From Diadema setosum (lineage: Eukaryota; Echinodermata; Echinoidea; Diadematoida; Diadematidae), in NCBI RefSeq assembly GCF_964275005.1, contig NC_092692.1:11952764-12016763 (forward strand): a stretch of DNA of 64,000 nucleotides, given 5' to 3'. The notes under the pieces are model-generated. The model searched no databases and was not told the DNA's origin. It saw only the letters and a list, made by a program, of their open reading frames with translations. The position numbers and the translations under genes are program-made. Positions 55,690 to 64,000 of this stretch are shown here, piece by piece (the stretch's first letter is position 1; the number at the start of each line of letters is the position of its first letter).

Positions 55690-57880
55690 AATACTCATTA
55701 TGTTGTTGTTGTTGTTGTTGTTGTTGTGTGTGTGTTGGGGGGGGGGGGCTGAAATACACCCATGCCCCTTATATGCTGTAAAGTCTAGAAACTTTATATT
55801 CTCTATCATACTAACTCGTCTTTATTGTTGTTGGGTGTGTGTGTGTGGGTTTTGTTTTGTTTTGTTTTTTGTTTTTTTTTGGTCAGAGACAAGTCATTAA
55901 CACATTTGTCAATTCTACAGCATTTCGTCAATTTTGTTTATCGTCCTACTATCAAGTCGGCTTGTTGAGATTCAACAATATTCATCTTCTCGCGTTCCAC
56001 GCAATTCAGCTTCCAGTTCTGCAGTTCTAATAATACTCGTTCTTCCCGCCCTTGACGAGTTTGCTCGACATGTTCCAACAACTCGCCCTCCCGTCTTTAC
56101 TTATCAGCTTCTATGCGAGTGATACGAAGCACGTTCTTTAAAAAAGATTTTGAGAAAAAAAAAAGTCTAATGCGAGCGCTTGCTGACTTCTATGAGCTAT
56201 GATATGACTTTCACTTGGGTTTTGCTTGTTTGTTTTTTGTGTTTTTTTTTTTGCTTCAGAAAGCTCTTTAAGAAGAAAATAGAAATAAAACTAGGATATA
56301 GGCCTAACCTTTTGATTCCTGAAACGCCATTGCCACTTGCTTTACTTTTCTATAAAAACAAAAATTCCTTCACCGCTCATAACATCTCAATTCTTCCGTT
56401 TAAATAAAATATCCACTGTTGATATTAATTTGTGATTAAAGAATTAAAATGCCATATCATGATGTATTCATACTCTCAGGCTACAACGCATTGCAAGCCG
56501 TTTTACTTCCCCCAAAAGAAGCCATTAAGAGAGAAAAAAAAAAAACAAATTACGTTTCGTGCTCTTCAATAATGAAACTGCTAAGTAGGCACGTTTTGTA
56601 GATATTAGTGGATGAAAAATGTATATTATTCTCTTTTGATGTCAGTTCCACGTTTGTACAAACATTTCACCTAGCGATTGTTGTACCTATTGGCTCATGC
56701 GCCTCTCTGGCACTAACGATATACTGTTGATCTATTATATACAGATTGTAATCAATCGTTCCAGGTATTTGTTACTTTACTGACATGAAAAATTTTGAAA
56801 TATGGGGACGTTTTGTGTGATATTATGTTTCAAACACTTCATTATATATTTTTGTGAAATTGGTGATGTTTTGTTTTTTGTATTCATCTGAGCATCAATA
56901 TCAGGTTGTCAATGTTACGCTAATCTTGCTCAACATAATTATAATCAAGTAACGAAATTCGACATGAAAGAGTTACGCAGCTTATGAAGATGTACGCTAC
57001 ATAATTATTTTGGTTCAAGCTGTTACTTTGAAGTTTCAAATTCTGCTACCGCAGTCATGGGAACATAAATTAGACAAATCCGAACAAATTATTTTAGCTT
57101 ATTTTGCGCTCGTATACATACTTGTTCTACTGATACTACGTCGCACTTTGGATGTCCATCAACGCGATTGTCAGTTTTATAAAGTGTGATTGCATGAATT
57201 CTATGGTCACCCATGTCAGCATGGGTGTAATATCTATATGAAAAATGAACAATAAATGCATATACAATGCAATGGTACTTTCGAACCAAACGCGTGTTTG
57301 CATGCGTCATGTTGGGTCCGCACCATCATCGAGTGCAACACTTTTTGGGAGTCCCCCCCCCCCCCCCACCCCAAAATCTAAATTCAGGCGGCCAACCATA
57401 CACACATGCTTGTTCCAGATTCTTAGAGATGTTCCCTATAAAGACGGAAATGAGTTAGATTATTGACCCCCTATATCACGGGCTTTTGGAAGGGAAGCCA
57501 GCAAAATTACCCTGTATCACAGGTTTTTGGAAGTGAAGTTGTGAATAGCAAAGCCTGACGAACATGCATGTGCATATAATTATGGCAAAATGTCCTGTGA
57601 AAAGAAGGCTAAGTGGGCTGGGCATGCTTTGTAGCAAAACATGTACAAAGCACATTCAGGAGAATCGCAGCAAACACCAAGAAGCCGAACTACCCCAATT
57701 TCGGAATATTTCGGGGGTTTCAAACTAACCTTATTCAGGTAATCTGGACCCTATGTCAGGATTGTTTCGGAAAGGTATATGAAGCCACCCCTAATTAAAG
57801 AGATTTCTGGAAGAAAAAAAAATCAAAGACCCCGTATTTCAACCATTATTGCAGGATTTTTTTTTCACAAATTGTGCCCC
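55690..57880. other. 3' region, no exon recognised
   Basis: Short (TTG)n (55700-55725), G-run at 55738, (GT) and T-rich tracts, a C-run at 57353. Searched by eye for PDZ, SH3 or GUK-like peptides on the + strand and found none. Confidence 0.45.
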
Positions 57881-57887
57881 TAGAATA

Positions 57888-58101
57888 CTCTCTAAAAAAG
57901 AAATCGAGTGAAAATATTCACTCTTAAAGGAGTGATTACAAAAAAAGAGTATCACTCGAAGATTTTAGAGTGATCCCTGAGGTCACTCTAATACGAGTGA
58001 AAATGAACATTTTCACTCAAAATTCACTCAAAATTCACTCTTTTTTTTGTATTCACTCCTTTAAGAGAGAATATTTTCACTCGATTTTTTTCTTTAGAGA
58101 G
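57888..58101. mobile_element. foldback MITE with CTCTCTAAAnAAG ends and GAGTGA words
   Basis: Arms of about 63 bp (CTCTCTAAAAAAGAAATCGA then GTGAAAATATTCACTC) invert at the right (GAGAATATTTTCACTCGATT). GAGTGA/TCACTC recurs about ten times in 214 bp. Confidence 0.78.
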
Positions 58102-58109
58102 GTATATAC

Positions 58110-59045
58110 CCCTTTTCCCGAAAAATTGGGAACACGCATGCAGTACAAAATGAACACCCCGGTGTGTGTGTGTGGTTTTGGAGTGTTCATCATTGCTTGC
58201 TGATTTTAAATGGACTGCGTGTACACAAATCACAAAACTCTATGGAAACGCACCCACTTGCTACAAACTTCCATAAGTACCTCGAACATTGCAAAGTAAT
58301 TCAAGACCCTGCCCATAGACAATTATTCTAGGTTTACGAGCAATTACGGTTGACCCCTAATTACTGTATCATTTATTTATAGGTTATATTTCACACGTAC
58401 CGTAACACAGCATTCACTTTAACACCAAACTTTTACTTATTTTATGATCATACTGTATTTCTTAACTACTTTATCGCCAATTTATGCTTGGGATCAACGG
58501 CGTAAGCTGAAATGCATGATAAAATCATTATATACACGTATACTAAGTATTATGCGAATGCGCAATTGTTTGAAATTACGGGAGATTGCCTGGACTATGG
58601 TGATGGTTGCTTGCAAGGTTGTAGAGTTATTTAAAGAGTTGGTGCATCATGGGTTTGTATATTTGGTACACTATGGGTGTGTATACATAGTGTAATTAAT
58701 TATGAGTATGTACTCTTTAGTTAGGCCTATAGTGAGTGGCACTATGATATAGATTACGGTTTCATGATATTGTGATGATATACAAAATGATGACATGAAT
58801 TGTAATGTTATATTATGTTATAATTATTCTTATTTGGGCAAAAGAATGGTAGTTATGTACATTACAATTATGTTATATTTATATTTTGAAATACAAGTTT
58901 GTGCTCCATTCCCTAGAGAATGTCTAAGCAGCCTATATACTTACATATTCATATATTTTTGGTTAATTCCTGTGAATATCATGCTTTTTCAAGATTTTTA
59001 TAGTGATGTAGGTTGGTTTTGGGCGGCGAATCGTTTTCTTCAAAA
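58110..59045. other. AT-rich, nothing seen
   Basis: No repeat ends or credible exons. Confidence 0.45.
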
Positions 59046-59049
59046 TATA

Positions 59050-59201
59050 CAGTCAACCTTCACGAGTCGAAAAATTGGCTAAGACCAAGGAAAATTCTAC
59101 CTTGAGGTGAGGTGGAATAAACATTGTTTAAATTCTATCGTGTTAATCGAAAGTCAGTGGATTTTCACCGTTCCCTTTGGATTTGTCTGCGAGGTTGACT
59201 G
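59050..59201. mobile_element. pogo-like MITE with CAGTCAACCT ends
   Basis: TA-CAGTCAACCTTCACGAG at the left and GCGAGGTTGACTG-TA at the right; 152 bp, non-coding. Confidence 0.78.
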
Positions 59202-59209
59202 TACTTCTT

Positions 59210-60930
59210 CATATCACTTCAAACCATATTCCGTAGTTACCATTAGCTGACCTACTTCATAAATGTTCACAGCTTTTTAAATTCTTTGGTCGCTAATCAC
59301 GTTTGTGGGAGGGTATACGATCATTAGGTTAAACGTAATAAGTACGCAATCTGTGTAGAAACTGCGCATGAATCTGGAAAGTTTATAGCAATATGGAAAT
59401 ACACTTGTACATGATTATTAACCTAATATCAGTATTTTGTGTCTATACTATGAGCAACGGGTGACTTTTTTGCGAAAGATAATGGTACTCTAGGAGTTAA
59501 TGTGCCTTTTGTATGTCTTGGCTTCCCATTTGATCTAGAAAGAAAATGTAATGATGATCCATGGAATTCAGAATGGTATTCTACAAAGTGTTTATATGAA
59601 ATCGTGGTATTTGAAGAGAAGCGGCTTCATTTACTACACTGTACGAATCATTCCGGGAGATACCTAATCCAGTTGTAATAGTTGGCGAGGTTTAATATAA
59701 TAGCTAATACAGATTAATAAGACTTCTTTTCCCTTGCTTGTGCAATAACAGGAAATCCTTTGTTACTTTTTGTTATGATTGTGTAAGATTATTCTTCATA
59801 CATGTATTTGTTTTCATAACTTTTATATTAGATTGTTCCCAAATTTTACAAATAGTCACAGAACGAAGCCTTAAAGTACTGTTGCGAACAGTACGAATAT
59901 GTATACAAACTAAGTACCCATCAAAGTTACTTAAAAACGCAGGGCACAAGCACATATCACTAATGAGAAAGAAAAGGTCATAAGTGAAAAATATGTATGT
60001 AAATATAATATACTTAATGCACTTCTGCCTCGCAATTAACTGCTGCTATGTGACGATCTTTGCACAATCTATGGCATTGTGTATGTGAAATTGTTGAACA
60101 TCCCACGGTATGCACGGACAATGTGTTTTGCTCACTATGACTGTGATGCTCATTGAGGTAAATCTGCACAACCTTCAATGTACCAACGACGTTTCACGAA
60201 ATAAAAATGCACAATGCTAATTTCAACTAAGAATAAAAACTGATCCCATGGATCTATCCTCTTTAGATTACAAATACTTGTACAGCGCCAAATGTGAATT
60301 GCTATGCAGTTGCACATTTAACGCCATCTAAGAATTTGCAGTGTTTGCCACGCTCATCATTTCATTATCTTACAGCCTCTCAGCAAGATCTTTATTTCCT
60401 TCTAAAGAAAAAACAGTCCCGTATCTGAATAACATTCATAAAATATCACAATGACTAACTTGTTTATTGTCTACCTATATATAAAAACAAGACAAACAAA
60501 ACATTTAATTTTTAATATAAACATATATATCACTTTCACTAAAATATATTTCATATGCATAAAATTGTTGGAACTCGAATAAAAGTATCTACATTTACAT
60601 TTAACTCTTGTTGTACTTCAAGTTTGTCTCTCACTGTTGAGTAACTCCGGAGAACACTGCTAGAACTTCTCCAAGGAAAATGAATTGAGCTGAATTCTCA
60701 CCTCAACCAATACTGTATATACACCATCCTTTAAAAAAAAAAAAAGATAAAGTTTAGTTCACGTCGGTGGCTTTACATTTGTGCCAATCTATAGGAGTGT
60801 AAGAGAAACGAAAATGCACTCAGCAACAGCTTTGAATTACATTGATAATTTATAATGACCTCCAGCAGAGAGGGTCAACTTCGTGCCTCCCTCTGATGAT
60901 CTCAGTGGAATCTATAAGTACAGGTGCAGT
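59210..60930. other. AT-rich, nothing seen
   Basis: No repeat boundary, RNA or coding signature recognised. Confidence 0.45.
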
Positions 60931-60935
60931 GTGAT

Positions 60936-61097
60936 CAGTGGCGGATCCAGTCTAGAGGGGGGCACATTGGGCGCGCGCCCCCTCTTTATTTTTTTGTTGA
61001 AACAAAAGAAATGAAGAGGAAAAAATGGCGGCGTGCGCCCTCCTTTTAAATTTTGTAAAGGCGCCTCCCCTTTACGAAATTCCTGGATCCACCCCTG
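60936..61097. mobile_element. GGCGGATCCAG-type MITE, complete copy
   Basis: CAGTGGCGGATCCAG at the left, CTGGATCCACCCCTG at the right; GTGAT on both sides is a possible target duplication, as in hAT-like MITEs. Internal GCGCGCGCC and A/T runs. Confidence 0.8.
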
Positions 61098-61109
61098 GTG
61101 ATGGTGCTA

Positions 61110-62270
61110 TCACCTCATTATTCTTTAATAATAATAATAATAATAATACAATGCACTTACATAAGGTGCTTAATTCTTTCATTAATTTTTTCTATTCATG
61201 AACATTAATAATAATATTATTATCATCATCATTCATATTATAACAATGAATATTTTTATTGATGAGGTTGTAACTAAAAAAAAAAAAAAAAAAAAAAACT
61301 CTTTCCCCTTTGCCAGGTTGTAATATAAAGACTTCAATAATTTGATGTAAGGTTCAAGACTGCTTGCTCTATTGCACTTCAGGCCAGTAGAGGAATCTAA
61401 TAAAGATTTATGTTCATGACACAAGGCACCTTGTGCATGAAGTGACAGTATCCTCACCTATACCCCAATTCACTTAGTATGTCTTGGTGACCAATATTAC
61501 TCTTTTGTGGCAGCACAAGAAAAGTTCACATAACTTGTAGGTCCGATTCTAATGCAACTCATATATTAATTTATTTGTCTGTTTTTCACGGCCATCTTGA
61601 ACATCGGGTGAAATTACTGAAGCAGCCCTGATCAAGCATCAGCTCCACCTTCAACATATCTTTGTATGGGCCCATCAGAAACCTATGATATATGACCAAG
61701 TATTAACAGTTCTATTGCACTACGAACCTATGTATGCTGCTAACAGAAATATATCAATCCATAGTACGCACACCACCACTACCTAATCACAGACAATCCA
61801 AATAGGGGCTTCTTAATCAGCAAGACAAAACTACAATTTTCCATAATCGATAATGCAAATATATGGAAACATCAGTAGAAAATATCAAGGGTATTGATGC
61901 AGAGAATTGTGGACATTCTAACATCCTTTCCCATGGGAATTGTCGGTAAATGTTAATAACAAGCTATTTCGTACATATTTCAGATATTCTCGACAGGACT
62001 GGGTCACAAGTGGAACTTATATACGTACATCAGTTTTGTGAATCTCCACTGAAGATGTTGAAAGAGAATGTTAATATTATTTCATTTAGACATATTAACT
62101 AGTATGGTCTCAAGCATATGCTACAGGAAATGAAAAAGAAATAGAGCATTCGAATGAAATTAGTGTTTAATTTCTCTTTGGATACATTCAAAACTCTCAC
62201 AGTGGATACAATACAGTATACATGATTTATGAGTTCTGTAATGATGTTTTTTTGTTTTTGTTTTTTAATG
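61110..62270. other. (AAT)n tract, poly-A, otherwise nothing seen
   Basis: (AAT)n at 61126-61150 and 61206-61225, A-run at 61278-61299. The rest is AT-rich without recognised signals. Confidence 0.45.
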
Positions 62271-62277
62271 TAGTACA

Positions 62278-62460
62278 GTGTACTCCAGTCATAACACACA
62301 TGATATAACAAAATTCTGGTTACAACAAAGTAAAAATTTGGGCTGCAACATTATCCACTCTGTGCTTTTTTATTGTTTATTTGTTCAGCTATAACAAAAT
62401 TTCAAAAAAAAAAAAAACTGCCAGTCCCGAGGACTTTGTTATAACGGTAGTCCACTATAT
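62278..62460. mobile_element. TA-type MITE, GTCATAACA / TTATAACGGTAGTCC ends
   Basis: TACTCCAGTCATAACACACA at the left and TTTGTTATAACGGTAGTCCA at the right are imperfect inverses, with ATAACAAAATT repeated inside. Confidence 0.5.
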
Positions 62461-63204
62461 GAAATATGGAAGAATTCTTATGCTTTATCATATAATCTTG
62501 TAAGACCACATACACATACCAATATACAGTATTATAGATTGCACAAACCTACAAAAACTAGAGAGAATATTACTAATAAAATCTGCAAAACTTGCAAATA
62601 CCCAAGCAGTTACAAACACTGAGAAAATAATGATACATTTCGAAAAGACTCTTTTTTGTTTCTTCAATTCTTTACCTGGTTTAACTCACCTGCACACAAA
62701 ATTTGCACCATCTACTTCATTTAGCTTGGTAAGTTCCCCAAGCCACAGCCCACATGGCAAAGAAGAACTATTGCCAAGAAAAATGGGTAGTCCCCCTGTA
62801 CACTCCATCATATCCAAACTGGGTGTACAGAATATATTTCCCAAAATATACTTCTATCAGCCTTTCAGAAGGTATATGTACGAGTATCATGGCTTATTGC
62901 TCTGACTTCATGTGTAAGTCCCTGCATAACTTCTTTGACAGAAAATAAAGAGTACCCACATGCCTTCATAAGTAGTTGATAAAGTACTTTAGATCCTGAG
63001 TTTCTTCTTTACCTGAAAACACATAACTGCACTTGTTGTAACCAATTTGTGTATATTTGTATTGCTTCATTCCCAGAAATGATAGACAATATATTTTCTC
63101 TGCAAGTATGGTACATCCTGATAAACAGATGATTTTTTTTTCTTCTTTTGGTTCATTGCAAATTACCCTCCCTGCCTTCATTATTTTAATTGAAATAATT
63201 CCAG

Positions 63205-63303
63205 AAAGACAAGAAAGATAATGCACCAGGAAAGTCTGGGACATTTCCCACTTCTTGGCAGTGCAGGTTATTTTGGCAGTTTGGAAAGATAATGTACACA
63301 CAG
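63205..63303 (+). other. possible 33-codon exon, unassigned
   Basis: Follows aataattccag, ends before GTAAGT, phase 0 on both sides. Reads KDKKDNAPGKSGTFPTSWQC then RLFWQFGKIMYTQ. No family recognised, and its phase does not fit directly after CARD exon 13 (phase 1). Overlaps a 129-codon - strand frame (62966-63355) that is probably chance. Confidence 0.25.
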
Positions 63304-64000
63304 GTAAGTCATTTGCTCCATCACAGTAAAAACATATCATGGTGGTCATTCCCATGCAACTGAAATACAGAGTATGTGTTACTTCCCTGAAATTTCAAAT
63401 GACACACACACACACAAACACAACAATAAGGAAACAATCACATAAGCTGATGGACAAAGAAACTTACAACAATGAGTGTGCTCTTGGGTTTGTCGACATG
63501 CCCCACCATGAAGAAACCCAATTCTGAAATGTTATTCCAACATGCAAGTCCTAAACTGATCGCCTCTATAACTAAGACTGTATGTGAAAAAACATGAATA
63601 AAAAATATGTTACTCACATCTTGTTAATTTTACACTTGTTCACAGACAAATTGATCATATTTCTTTCAGTCACAATAAAGATAGGCTCATCAGTCAATAC
63701 CAAGTACTGATTAAAATTATTAGATAATCCCCATCATTCAACATAAAGTAATTGTCTACATCAACACCAAACCACTAAGTATCATATATCATCCCTTCAG
63801 TCACTATAGAGTCATTAACATAAGTAATGAAAAATAAAAAGAATCACATCAGTCAATGTGAGGCAAGTTGCACTAGTGTATATCAAAAGCCATTCACATT
63901 GTAGAGTATTACTGTAGGACATAAAGTGGAGGTTTCCTGGTGCACGAGAGTCACAATCCATGAATGAAAAAAAAAAAATCCTGCCTCATTCATTCATTCC

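Noticed and set aside
55457..55900. 147-codon open frame
   Set aside because: It begins in the dispersed repeat shared with 2760 and runs through GT/TTG simple repeats; a repeat-derived frame.
57600..57800. Open frame of 61 codons as a missing 3' exon of the CARD gene
   Set aside because: No PDZ, SH3 or GUK-like residues, no good splice borders, AT-rich codons.
62966..63355. 129-codon minus-strand open frame
   Set aside because: AT-rich, no domain or splice logic, overlaps the better-bounded + segment; probably chance.

Overview
The window is eukaryotic and intron-rich. It most resembles a marine invertebrate deuterostome, probably an echinoderm such as a sea urchin or a relative. This rests on style rather than on a species-level match. 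The features behind it are GT-AG introns of 0.4-6.8 kb, very many (TA)n, (TTA)n and (CA)n microsatellites, several families of short foldback or MITE-like elements, tRNA-headed SINEs and LINE 3' ends with pentanucleotide tails. No bacterial-style operon, rRNA, CRISPR or plasmid feature was found.

The one gene I can build with confidence is on the + strand from 33258 to at least 54529. Thirteen coding exons join in frame without a stop into 676 residues: an N-terminal CARD (about 1-95), a long coiled coil (about 115-432), then a Ser-rich and acidic linker (about 433-676). This is the CARD-coiled-coil layout of the CARD9/CARD11 (CARMA) innate-immune scaffolds. DLG5-type proteins are the main alternative. 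The last exon seen ends at a good 5' splice site in phase 1, so the gene continues. No PDZ, SH3 or guanylate-kinase exon is recognisable in the remaining 9.5 kb. A CpG-rich, donor-ended segment at 28.4-28.71 kb may be a non-coding first exon.

The left half (1-33 kb) holds no intact gene that I can recognise. It contains a decayed cysteine-rich gene with a tandemly duplicated exon (17.1-18.65 kb), an array of about 215-bp tandem repeats (23.85-24.73 kb), and many foldback elements. One foldback carries a histone-type mRNA 3' stem-loop (6.56-6.74 kb). One SINE is inserted with a target duplication into a sequence whose empty counterpart lies at 55.4 kb. LINE remnants on the - strand (31.1-33.2 kb) run up almost to the first CARD exon.

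The introns of the CARD gene are full of mobile DNA: nested TTAA-flanked elements in intron 1, three copies of one tRNA-derived SINE in introns 2, 3 and 6, a GTGTTAAAT-type element in intron 4, and in intron 5 a foldback whose loop is a tRNA-like sequence. The 3' end of exon 13, with its splice donor, is duplicated 127 bp downstream inside trinucleotide repeats. The right end (55-64 kb) is AT-rich, with MITEs and only weak exon candidates near 62.7-63.3 kb.
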